From Oasisia sp. SBJ-2009 (taxonomy: Eukaryota > Annelida > Polychaeta > Sabellida > Siboglinidae): a DNA stretch of 64,000 nt. The translations under genes were made by a program, and so were the position numbers. This document shows positions 12,001 through 25,100 of the stretch, piece after piece. Numbering within the stretch: the stretch's first letter is position 1; each line of letters begins with the position of its first letter. The stretch lies in the NCBI GenBank assembly GCA_964017155.1, contig OZ024861.1, positions 31,701,877 through 31,765,876 of the forward strand, in the 5' to 3' direction. The notes beneath the pieces are model-generated. The model was not told where the DNA came from. It did not search any database and was given only the letters and a program-made list of their open reading frames with translations.

Positions 12001-15000
12001 TAACCAAATATCAACACTCCCTCCATTTTCCACCTAGTGAATATTACAAACTACAATTAAATAAAACACTGAATAAGCCAGTTTGCATGATTCTTAGGAA
12101 TGTAGAAATGTTCAGTGTTGCACTATTATATCTGGCATATCATAAGTAAAATGTTTATAAATTGACTTGGATGTGTTTTCAGCTCTGAACCTGTGTGAGA
12201 GGGCGGCTCTCAACTGTTCCTACGGCTGCCAGAACGACACAAGTGGAACTGTCGGGTGCTTCTGTCCCATTGGACTGGTGCTTGCCGCTAACAACGTTGA
12301 CTGTGAGGGTATGTATTCATAGGACAACAAACATAATTTGTGATACAAATCTAAACATGCAGCATTAGATTATAAATGTAGTTGTCATTGTCTAAATTGC
12401 ATACAACATGACTGAGTAACTTTAGAGAAGAAAAATATCCAATAAGTATAATGCTCTTGAAGTATGGTAAGTTCGTAACAGATCAAATAGACTGGGTCAC
12501 TTATGTAACTGTTCTGTAGACGTCTAACACATCCTGTGGAGAAGAATAGACATTATGTCAGTCTGACACTGTCTGTTGATAGATTAGGGATCTTGCAGCA
12601 ATAGTTCAGACAGACTTAGGTGAATACTGGGGACATTTTAAACGGATACTCCAATCAGAGAGAGGTTCACAGTATTAACTTACATATGTATAATATATTG
12701 GTTGTGCCTAGTAATTGTGCACAAATATCATTAATATGCAATTAGCTATAGTTTAATGGTATCAAAAACAAGCTGTCTAAGATTCAGGGCGCTGCCATCT
12801 TGAGACTTATGTGCCAGTGACGTAAGCCAAATCGTTTGCGTCACTGGCGCATTGTAGAAAAAGGTAAAGATTGGCAGAATCTTCACTAATAATTGTTATA
12901 ATGACATAAGCAATCCGCGACGTACTTGATACATCAAATACAATTGGACATACATAAGATATTCGAACGTGCATGCGCCAGTGACGTAAGCAATTTACAT
13001 CACTGGCGCATAAGTCTCAAGATGGCAGCCCCCTGAATTCAACATGGAGCATTTCTGGTACAACTATACTATAATTAATTGTTTATTAACGGTCTTTGTG
13101 CACAATTACAATGCACAACCAATATGTTATACAGATGTAAATGCTGTGAATCTCTCACTGACTGGAGTATCCCTTTAAAGTGTTTGTATGCAGACTGTTG
13201 ATGTGACTGTGGTGTTGTACAGATGAGAATGAATGTGAGACTGACACACACGAGTGTTCTCACAACTGTCACAACCTCAAGGGTGGCTACAACTGTAGTT
13301 GTCCGGATGGCTTCATCCTCCAACAGGACGGCAGGACATGTACAGGTACGATGGTATATACACTTGTATAACAAATGTTCGTGCATGCTGATATGGATAT
13401 GTGTAAAATATTGTGAAGCCTTAATTTATTTTTAGATCTATTTACAGGGTGACCCAAAAAACAGAACCCATAAAAATTTTCATTAATCCTACATAGGTCC
13501 ATCAAATTTCTTCAAATTTGGTCGATTCTAACTTCAGTCTATGTATGAACTGTCCACAAAGTTTTAGTCACCTGAGTCAGTTTGCATAGTTTTTATGGTC
13601 TTTTCAAAATGTCCTCGGTGTTGAAGGCACACTTGCACACGTCGAGCAAAATTGTCAAAGACTCACACATTCCTCCTGTATTGTATGTTTTAAACTATTT
13701 ATAATTTTTTAATAAGTTTAGCCAAATAATCACAGAAAATATGTTTTAATGTCTTAAATTATTTTAATTAGTTTTATTGATACATATTTTATATTCTCTA
13801 CATCATAATTTATGCTAATGTCTTAAATTGTATATTATTTCAATATATTTTTAACAAATATAGTTTGCATGTTTTATGAACACATTTCAATCTCTATGAT
13901 TGCCCAATGTGAAATTAAACCATTAACAATTTCATTAAAAATTAAGATGGTATAATGCAGTACCGGTAGTAGTGGGATATAACGAAGTACATTTACTTTG
14001 TTACATTACTTAAGTAATTTATTTTGATATCCAATTGTAAATAAGTACATATTTGGTGAATTACTTTGACTTGTAACAGTTTTTGTCAGTGTAATAGTCT
14101 GTTAGTAGTGTAATAATACTGGTCCTTGTCAAGCTGTTCCATGTATCTGATGGTCTATGTATGCTATATATTTTTATGTAAAACAGTGCAATTAAGTCAA
14201 AATAAAAAGTTGTTATTAACACAAAATATTGTGAATTAATCATATATCCAGAAGATCACAGAAAAGCCTATGACAAATTAGTTCAACATTTTTCAAATAC
14301 ATGCATTTAATAATAAGAAGAAGAAGAACATTTATAAAGCGCCATCAATCTAGAAAAAAAGTCCATACGGAAACGTGAATGCTTCAAAACTGAATTTGCA
14401 GTAATTAAAATTTATGCTATCATTAGGAACAATCGAACCTCTTCTCAATGTTTTATTATGAATAAATTGTATTAAAACTATTAGCATGTGAAATATATTA
14501 AAAGCAAGTTTCTTTGTTTGATGTGTAGTTATGTTGTACTGTTCTCTTCAGCCTGTGCCAAGGGCAAGTGGGGCCCGCAGTGTTCTCTTCTGTGCAACTG
14601 TGTAGTTATGTTGTACTGTTCTCTTCAGCCTGTGCCAAGGGCAAGTGGGGCCCGCAGTGTTCTCTTCTGTGCAACTGTGTAGTTATGTTGTACTGTTCTC
14701 TTCAGCCTGTGCCAAGGGCAAGTGGGGCCCACAGTGTTCTCTTCTGTGCAACTGTGTAGTTATGTTGTACTGTTCTCTTCAGCCTGTGCCAAGGGCAAGT
14801 GGGGCCCGCAGTGTTCTCTTCTGTGCAACTGTGTAGTTATGTTGTACTGTTCTCTTCAGCCTGTGCCAAGGGCAAGTGGGGCCCACAGTGTTCTCTTCTG
14901 TGCAACTGTGTAGTTATGTTGTACTGTTCTCTTCAGCCTGTGCCAAGGGCAAGTGGGGCCCGCAGTGTTCTCTTCTGTGCAACTGTGTAGTTATGTTGTA

Positions 15001-18000
15001 CTGTTCTCTTCAGCCTGTGCCAAGGGCAAGTGGGGCCCACAGTGTTCTCTTCTGTGCAACTGTGTAGTTATGTTGTACTGTTCTCTTCAGCCTGTGCCAA
15101 GGGCAAGTGGGGCCCACAGTGTTCTCTTCTGTGCAACTGTGTAGTTATGTTGTACTGTTCTCTTCAGCCTGTGCCAAGGGCAAGTGGGGCCCGCAGTGTT
15201 CTCTTCTGTGCAACTGTGTAGTTATGTTGTACTGTTCTCTTCAGCCTGTGCCAAGGGCAAGTGGGGCCCGCAGTGTTCTCGTCTGTGCAACTGTGAGAGC
15301 CCCACAACCACCTGTGACTCCGCCAAAGGCTGCGCTAAGTGTCCACCAGGCTTCACGGGAGGCGACTGCTATGAAGACAAAAACGAATGTGACGACAACC
15401 CATGTGGTACCAATGCCAACTGCACGAACACAGTTGGTACCTTCCGTTGTGACTGTCATGCCGGCTACGTCCAGGAAAACCCCACTACATGTGTTGGTAT
15501 GTAGACCTCTCCGTGCATATCATCATTTCAGTGTGCATTTGGAAAATTTACATGACTTTGTTGTTAAATTAAATCACTTAGCCAGATGCTTCACCTGCTG
15601 TGAAATACAGCAATATGTCATATCTTTGTGCAAAGTATTGTCATGGTTTTTATGCATTTTAATATGAGCAATTACAACTGAAAAACTAGTGAATATTGTG
15701 AACAAATGTTCACATTAATATTTACATTAAAATTGCATGAAGTTCTTTGCTTGTCACGTGATTATAAATGTTTAGCGTATTCTTCTATGTCTGTTGAACC
15801 ACTCAATGAGACTACAACACTTTGATGTGACTGTTTGACAGAGATGAACGAGTGTGACAGTAGCCCGTGTCACAATGGTGGCACCTGTGAGGACAAGTTC
15901 CAGAACTACACGTGTACCTGTGCTCCTGGCTACACTGGACGCAACTGTCAGACAGGTGGGTACACTCCCCTCAGGTCCTCATGGCTCTAATCTACTGTTA
16001 TATTGCATACATTTTTGTGATGGTCCGAAATTGTACAAATAACAAATCGGCTCCAATAATTTCTCGGTTCTTTATTTGTGGTCTTATGTTTGGTTTCATT
16101 CAGGTAGAATGAAAAATAAAAACCCAAACACTGCTTTGGAGACTTAGTGACTCTCACATCATTTATATGAGGTCTGAGTCCTTCCTAGTGGCTCTCCCCT
16201 ATACAAGCTGTACACTTCTCAATACTGAGACCAGTTGACCGACAGTGACCAGGCGCTGTTGGTGCCCGTTGTCTATTGCGTGGCTCAGTCGCAGGCCGGC
16301 TGTTAAAGTCTGGTCCAATGGATGACTGGCTATATATGACTCGCTATTCCCTCATTCTCCATATTACCGCAACACTCCCTATACTGTTGCTTTGCTTCCT
16401 TACCAGGAAGGCTGCAGTAAACAGTATTTGGTGGGTGGGGTGATTCGTTCACCAGTCGGAAGTTGGAGTCACCCTCCACAATAAATAGGATCTAACAACT
16501 GGTCAACATATCCCTTTTTGGAACCTGTACCACTATTATATGAATATATGTAGGCATCCAATCTACTACCTTACATTTTGATTTGCATTTATGACAGATT
16601 GCAGCATACGTAATTATGTTACCAACATTGTAGTGTATCAAGAAAAGTATATAATTACTATGGATACAACGATTTGATGGAATTGTTAATATAACCTGTT
16701 TATGTATTGAAGAATTAGCCTGGGAATATTTATTGTATACAAACGTTGGAGCCTTCAATATGACATTGATAACCCAGATTGGTGTTCGGAATACTGTAGT
16801 GACAAGAAGTGGTCACAACCTCGTGGAGTTTGGGCAAGGATGACATTTTACCAAAGATGTTTCAGTCACGATACTAATGAAATAAGTTAGAATAAATTTG
16901 TCATTCACTCTCTGTGACAGACATTGATGAGTGTGCGAGCTCGCCGTGTGTCAACGGAGGTTTGTGTGTGGACCGAGTGAACAAGTACCGTTGCAACTGT
17001 CCTAAAGGCTACTCAGGCGGCAACTGCCAGATGGGTGAGGGCAAACTCTCTTACATTACTTGTTGTTTGCAGTAAGAAACACGCTCTCCTGGGGTGTTTC
17101 AATTATAAAGTCAAATGATGCATAGTTGCATCTGTGATATTTATATTCAAAGTTGCCAGCAATGTAATTATGAATTCACAGGATGGTGTAGTAATGAATT
17201 GTGTTATTTCATGTTATGGTGATGATAAATATAAACAATCTTTATGATATATTATTTACCTTGTAAGAAATATGTTTATGTTGAAGAATTTATTTTATGA
17301 TTTCACTGTTGCGCGATTTAGTTATGTGAGCCAAGGATAATGTCATTCTGACAGTTAGGGACTCTTGTAAGGTCATCCATGGATGGTGTGACCATGACAG
17401 TTAGGGACTCTTATAAAGTTATAAGCCCATAGATGGGTGATGTCACCCTGACAGTTAGGGACTCTTGTATAAGCCCATCCATGGGTGATGTCACCCTGAC
17501 AGTTAGGGACTCTTGTAAGCCCATCCATGTGTGATGTCACCCTGACAGTTAGGGACTCTTGTATAAGCCCATTCACAGGTGATGTCACCCTGACAGTTAG
17601 GGACTCTTGTATAAGCCCATTCACAGGTGATGTCACCCTGACAGTTAGGGACTCTTGTATAAGCCCATTCACAGGTGATGTCACCCTGACAGTTAGGGAC
17701 TCTGTAAGCCAATGAAGTCATCAGTAGATCATTGCTATTGTGTCATCAATAAGTCAGAATGTGTCATCAGTGTGTCAGTGACATTGTGGTGTGTTGACAG
17801 AGGTAGACGTGTGCAGCAGCAACCCCTGTCGTCATGACGGAACTTGTCTCCACAGTGGTGGTGTCTTCACCTGCAGCTGTACGACTGGCTACACAGGACC
17901 AATGTGTGAGAACGGTAAGACCAATTAACACAAGTCCTGCATCATATATGTCATATTTGTGTAGTTCTTTCTTCTTCTTCTTCACCTTAATGTTCCCTCT

Positions 18001-19067
18001 AGGTGGGGTCAGCGGCCTGAATTCTTGATTTCCAGACTATTCTGTCCTGGGCATCCTCCGGGGTGATCCGCAGTTCCAGCATGTCCCTTCGGACGCAATC
18101 TATCCATCTCCCTCTTGGTCTCCCCCTTGGCCTTTTTCCTGGCACTCTCATGTCACCAACTGCTCTCACTTCGATTTCTTCCATTCTCTGCATACCAGCG
18201 TAGTCTCATTTCTCTGACTTTCTCTTTTATTCTACTCACTCCTAGCTCCTTTCTGATGTCCACACTCTTTACTTTGTCTCTCAATGTTACTTCTTTAATT
18301 CTTCTCAACATCCTCATCTCTGTTTTCTTGAGAATCTGTTCCTCCTTCTTTCTAACTGTCCAACATTCTGCTCCATACAGAAGTACTGGTCTAATGACAG
18401 TCATGTGTAGTTGAATGCTTTAAATCCTCCCTATATCCCGGTAACAGCAACAAAATTTGGACGTAGTCATATTTTTGAAAACCCTTCTGAATCATGTCGC
18501 TGAAAAAAAACTGATTATATCTGATAATGACATGTTTCAAGCATTTTGACAATAAAGATACATTTCCAAATGCTAGGTATACTTTTTGTGTTTTATCACT
18601 TTTATTCATGAAGCACTATGCCCAAATCAAATTGATAACACATACTATTTTCATTGGTTTGATCTGGTTTACTTGCAATGTGAGCCAATGTGATAAACAG
18701 ATGATGTTTACTTTACAGTTCACAAGGATTGATTTTCAGGAAAAATATGTTGAACATTACAATATGCTGCTAGTAACACATGGATTTACATATAAATAAA
18801 TAGGTCATGAAAGAAATTGAATAAGTGATTAAAATAATGATTAAAAGTAGGGTAAAATAAAATTCAAATATCATGTGTACAGTTGGGATTTCCAGTATGT
18901 GTACACAGAACTTCTAAAATGTATATCTGTATGGAAGAAATTAACAAAAAGAAGGTTTTCAGACTGATGAAGACGATATAAAAGGCTAAATATGGAAGAA
19001 CTAATGTGTTCATTTAAAGATTTAATATAATTGTTAATTAATTAATATAATTTGAGTGTTTAAATTA

Positions 19068-19105
<38 letters not shown>

Positions 19106-22100
19106 GTACATGTATATATATATATGTACATATATATATATATATATGTATATACAGTGTATATTAACAATACATTATCAATAATTTGTATACACATTTC
19201 CTGTCATGTCCCGTTAATTTCACAACTATCTGTTTAAAACTTGTAGAAAATATACAGTGCACATTTTTTCAGCTCTAACGACTGCAACACCAATGACCAC
19301 AACTTCAACACCAACAACAACAACACCGCAAAAAACAACAACACCAACAACAACACCAGCAGCAACAACAGCAACACCAGCAGCAACAACACAGACAACA
19401 ACAGTGCCTACAACTGTGACTATCCCAGTGAAGGACCAGACCCGAGTGACGGTCAGTGTGAGACTGACCAGTGTCACTTTCACGGCCGAACTCCAGGACA
19501 AGGCCACTCCCGCCTACAAGAAACTCAAAACAAACGTTGTTGATGCGGTGAGTAACTCATCCTTTCACTCACCACTGACTCGAAGTCTGTCACTGAACTG
19601 TTATTTCAGATTGCCTTAAAATACTCTAAGAGGCACGCACCTATGTATGTCCTTTATAACATTTATGGAATAAAAAAATGTATACGCCACAGAGCATAAT
19701 GGTTTTATTGTTTAAATTTTGATATGCGCTCAAGGGAGAATATTATTTTTAAATAGCATTTTTCTTGTGTGTTTTATAAAAATGCTATATTATAAATTAA
19801 TTTTTAGATTTATATATATTTATGTACACAGTTTTAGTAAAGGTTTTCATTTTATGTTAATTTATATAATTTACACACCAAGTTTTAATACTATACATCT
19901 TAAAAGCAGTGTTTAATTTATTTATAATTAATTTCGATGATTTACATACAAAGGTTATTTTACTGGTACATCTTAAACCAAAAATTAATATGATTTATAT
20001 TAATTTATATAATTTACATTTCTATTTATTAATATACATTTATTATATTTCTGTCCGCCATGCGGGAATTAGCACTATATAAAAACTGTATTATTATTAT
20101 TATTTTACAGAGGTTATCATTTTAAAAGGGTGTTTGCTGTGTATGTGTTGTGAAATTCTCTCATGTGTTGTAACATGTTAAGTGAATTTGTATTTTGCAT
20201 GTATAAAAACTAGTGTAGAAAACAGAAAACAAAATTAGGTTTTCATGTACATTGCATTAAGAATGCGAGTGTTTCTGTTCAGCTGATGACAACTCTGATG
20301 AAACGTATGGGTGGAGTCAACTTTGAGATTGTTGATGTCGACTTCAGGTAAGCATCATCCGTTTATTAAATAACGTATATACTTATAACTGTACTGGAAT
20401 CTGTGTAGTACAAACACTGGTAGATATGTGAAAAGACCAATCATGATATAGTATTCATTTTGCAAGACCGCAACCATGTGAGCAAATTTTATTTTTTAAA
20501 GAGTTTTTCGCAAATTCGTGTCTTGTCATAGATGTGTGTATATTTGTAGCTTGGCGAGTATTATGACCGTGCATATTATAATTGGAGATAACATTCCAAT
20601 TTTATAAATAATCTGGCAAACTACCATGCCTATATTTATAGAAAAATTTCAGTTCTATAACAATGTGTTACTACATTAAGACGTCAGCCTGTTTAGCCAC
20701 CTCCAAGGCACGCCTAAAGACATATTTCTTTCTGACTGTTCTCGCGGTTTAGTTTAATGTTTGTGTACTTTTATCGATATTTAATTTAACCTATTTATAT
20801 ATTTATTATACATAATACATTTATTCAGCTTCACTAATTTGTGTTATTATATTGATATTGATATATATATATATAATTATACATTTTAATTGTTTATATA
20901 TGTTACTAGTATATTTACGTGTTTTTTCTTCTGATGTGTGTTTGTATTTTAGGATTTTTATGTATGTAAAGCGCCACAAACAATTTGAAATTGGATGTGG
21001 CACGATATTAAATAAAATATATTATTATTATTATTACTAATAATGTTAGGTCTATCAATGAGTAAATATTATCTGTGTACGTACTATATTCACAACGCAT
21101 GCCACATGTGTCCAGTAGGTCATGTTGAGACTGTTTCTTCAGACAAGGCAGTGTGGTGGTGGACTACAAGGTCGTTGTGGAAAAGAATCAAGCGACTCAG
21201 ACACTGGGCGCTATCGTTGATAGCATCAAGACTGAGGCAAACAGCGGAAGCTTTGGCAACTACGAGGTGGATGTGACATCAGTCAGTGGAGAAGGTAAAT
21301 ATGTCACATTGGAATCACATGACCTTGAAACAACATAAGCATGTCATAGGTGAAACATTGAGGCTGCAAACAATGCCTGTGCCTAGTAAATGCAGCTTGG
21401 TGGGCAATATACTGTACATTCAGTGTATTTATACTCATTTTAAGAACAGTACAGAGTGTAACTAAAATTGTTTATTCAAAAAGACAAACTGTTTGGATTT
21501 ACAAAAGATTATCCTTTTTTTAACTTCCCCCAGTCCGTTGTCAAGTCCGTTGTCAAATAAATTATATTGTCAAATTAATTATACTGAGAACAGTGATTTA
21601 ATATGTTTTTATTGTATACGTATAAATGTATCTGTACTTTGTAAGTTTATGTTTTGGGGGTCACAGGAAGACGGCACATTATGTGCCATGTGACCACCAC
21701 GTAACAATACTTTTTTGTTTTGATTGCTAATGTACATGTATTCTTGTTGTTACGAAATAAAATTTGATTTGATTTGATATATTAATACTAGAGGAATACA
21801 CAAAATTGTTTTGCATTCAGATCAATGATTATGCTTTTTGTAAATTAAACAAACATTGCCATATAAATTCAAAGAGACGCTAAGTTTATTAAAGTGAAAT
21901 GGCATCACAAGTGTCACTTGTGTAAATTGGATACATAATAATATAACACAATTTTAGTGGTGTATGCCCTTAAGCAATTATAGCATCGCTACAGTTATTT
22001 AGTGCATATTATATGTAATTATGTAACAACAGTTTAAGCAAATCAAATTAATAATAATAATAATATGTTTATTTATGGTATAGCGCCACATCCATAATCG

Positions 22101-25100
22101 TCCGTGGCACTTCACAACATATTACAATTTAAAAGACATGAAAAGATATATAAGACAAATACTAGTGTTTTAAAATAAATGTAAACAAATACATGTATAG
22201 GTATATAAATAAATAAAATTAGTACGGTATTAAATAACATAGCACTTTTAAATAAATAAATAAATTACGTATTAGTCATAAAAATACATAATAATCGGTC
22301 TACTGTATAACTACATCGCAATGATAGTGACAAATGACGATATATGTATAATTATTATTAGTAATAAATAGCTTAGTATATGTTACAAATGTTAAAAATG
22401 ATAAAACTAATAATTAGGTAACAATATTGATAATATTACCAAATAATCTAGTAAAAAAAAAATAATGTTCATGTCAATTTACACTAATGTACAATATGAA
22501 AAATATGTGTCTTAGTAGACGTTTGAAGCTTGACAATGTTGTTAGTGAAAGGTGCCTCCTATGTACTTGTTGAAGTAGTTCTCACTGAGTGTGTTCCACT
22601 GACAGAGAGTGAGGTGTGTACTTGTTGAAGTAGTTCTCACTGAGTGTGTTCCACTGACAGAGCATGAGGTGTGTACTTGTTGAAGTAGTTCTCACTGAGT
22701 GTGTTCCACTGACAGAGCATGAGGTGTGTACTTGTTGAAGTAGTTCTCACTGAGTGTGTTCCACTGACAGAGCGTGAGGTTCACAGTTACCATGGACACA
22801 TGAGTATCACCAGTGAGACATATCATACAGACCTGGCTGACGACACTAGCACCAGATACAGGAGTCTTTCAGCCGATGTCAAGGCAGAGGTATGTATATG
22901 TGCCTTCCTTGCTTGATTTTGATTTGGTAGTCAGTGTCTCCTGTAGGAGAAACTATTCGTTTAAGTCTACTTCCGTTGCAATGAATAATGCTATTAAAAA
23001 ATTACAACTGTGTAGAATTACTTGTCATCTGACAATATTGATATATGTATGTACATTATTAACTGGAAGGACTATTCCTTTTATGATACCATGGGCAATG
23101 CTAGTCAGCTTTATATAAAATAAATGTTACAGCTGATATTATTTTGAAGTGATTGTTTTCAGTTACTCACTGTGTTCCTGAAGTCAACAGTTGGCGGCAA
23201 TGTGATGGATGTGACCGATATCATCTTCACGTGAGTGGCAAAACATATAGTCAATAGAGATATATTACCAATGCCCACATATATAACAGTTACATCAAAG
23301 GGATTCTTTGAACATGTTAAACTCTTTGTAATGTGCACAATTTTAAACTAATTATGTTAACCTAATGGATCCTATCTGCTTTTAATTACGATAGATGTCC
23401 CTAGTTTTTTATGATAAGTCCACCAAATTATACCTGGATGTAGACAGGGAATTTGACATCAAGTTTACATATACTGATCGAGAATTTTTTTTTTCTAGCG
23501 CAACCATATCAGGAATGGATCGATGATTAAGAACAAGCATTGCAATTGTTTGGTTATATGTCTGGTGATTCGGATGAAATATGAACAACATCGGTGTTGT
23601 TTCTGATGCTGCCACAACACAAATTATTTTAATGTTTCTTATCAGCCATCTTGTTTCTTGTCCTGATACAGATAGCATAGGTTCCGCCTACGCTGTATAT
23701 TGACAGCCCAACAAAAATATGTTATAACATTACATAACACAAGAAACATATATACAAAAAGACCTGCACCATATAATTCTTCTTCACACTTACCCGTAGA
23801 CACCCTGTCGCGCTTACATTTTCCCAGTCGTTAAAAACGTTCCAATTGACGTTTCTGCACAATAAATGTCAAATCATCAATGTTCAGCGAAACGACATCG
23901 GATTTTCGGTATAAGTGCCATGGGCTGTTTGTTAACTCTCCTCTAATGATTACTGTGAAGAGTTTCTTAAAATGTCGTTCAATGCAATAAAATATTACGT
24001 TTTTTATAAATCACTATCCCGGACTATGGCGCACTAGTCACATGATTTACACTTGTTATCAAAACATGCCTCAAAACTGGTTTGCCTCGTGTTAATTTGC
24101 GACAAATAACTTCGCTGAGAGGTTATATACATCCTAACAAACAACCCGTGGTATGTATGCCACAAATGCTTTGTCCTTTCGCTGCACATTGATGTTGTTA
24201 CATTTATTGCGCATGCGCAGAAACGTCAGTCAGAAAGTTTATAACACCGGAAAAATGTAAGCGCCAAAGTGTGATGTTGATCTTTATGGATGAGACCCCT
24301 GATGTGACATGCTATGTCCGACAGGAAGGGCAGTGTAGTGGTGGACTTTGTCCTACAACTGGACGCTGTCTTCTCGCTGGACGTACTGCGACAGATCCTA
24401 GTGGACAGCGTCTTCAACAATGGCGGCAAACTTGGCAGCAGGACTGTCTCGGTCAGCAGTGTCGTCTTCTCTGGTCAGTACTCGCTGGTCATTTATGTTA
24501 TTACTTAATAATAAATATTTATAAACATTTATATAGCGCCATAAATCCAAGTTACCTTGTTCGAAGGCACTGTTAAATAAATCATAGAAAAAACTAAAAG
24601 TTAAAAATCATAGAAACATGACATCAAATATCGAAATAAATTATCATAAAATACACATACTGATAATAATAAAAAAAAATACTTATAATAATACATATTA
24701 TGAATGTAAAAGTATTAAGAGCAGCTCAGAATAATAAATAAATCCTAAAAAATTTAAAAGTCCATCAATGTTCATGAGTAAAAACCTCTCTTGAATAAAT
24801 AAGTTTTATGGAGTCTTTTGAACTAGTATAATGAATCACATGTTCGCATGTTGCGTGGTAGATCGTTTCATAAGTGAGGAGCAGCGACGTAGAACGAAAG
24901 TTGTCTTGTTTAAATAAGTTGTCTTGCTATTCTTGTTTAAATATTATTATTCATTGTTAGAGTGTACGTAGTGAAACAGAATTCAAGCATTTGTGGAAAT
25001 GTCTACATGTGACAAAATAAAATATGTAGAGTGCAGTGGCTCAGGGGTAGAGTTTCGGACTCTCGACTAAGAGACCCTGTGTTCGAATCCTGTGATGCGA

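Larger units (their letters stand above)
9193..13345 (+). other. EGF and calcium-binding EGF exons, first cluster
   Basis: Five exons (9193-9354, 9621-9770, 11371-11496, 12183-12308, 13223-13345), each a multiple of three long and phase 1-1, each encode one EGF-like module. Calcium-binding starts are visible as DVNEC (9621 exon), DVDEC (11371 exon) and DENEC (13223 exon). The 12183 exon lacks this motif and looks like a cEGF variant ([10 protein letters not shown]). Such modules form rod-like extracellular stalks stabilised by calcium. One module per exon fits growth by exon duplication. Confidence 0.85.
19273..21294 (+). other. Thr-rich mucin stalk and first SEA domain
   Basis: Exon 19273-19547 starts with about 50 residues rich in Thr, Pro and Ala, a dense O-glycosylation substrate, then enters the SEA domain ([14 protein letters not shown]). 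Exons 20283-20347 and 21143-21294 complete it. At the second junction the sequence reads [15 protein letters not shown] is the autoproteolytic site of MUC1-type SEA domains, cleaved between Gly and Ser to leave a non-covalent heterodimer. The stalk is encoded by an imperfect CAACAA/ACC repeat, so its length may vary between alleles. Confidence 0.85.

Noticed and set aside
14488..15221. Chain of overlapping about 63-codon ORFs with the same sequence
   Set aside because: They are out-of-frame products of the 77-bp acceptor array; each includes intron bases and stops in the third unit.
14522..15291. CRISPR-like regular repeats
   Set aside because: Repeats are contiguous without unique spacers and the genome is eukaryotic.
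17373..17721. Repeat ORFs on both strands of the 48-bp minisatellite
   Set aside because: The unit is divisible by three, so frames stay open; it lies in an intron with no splice support.
25031..25100. Possible tRNA gene
   Set aside because: It is the tRNA-derived head of SINE family B, with body and tail copies at 5006 and 33664.
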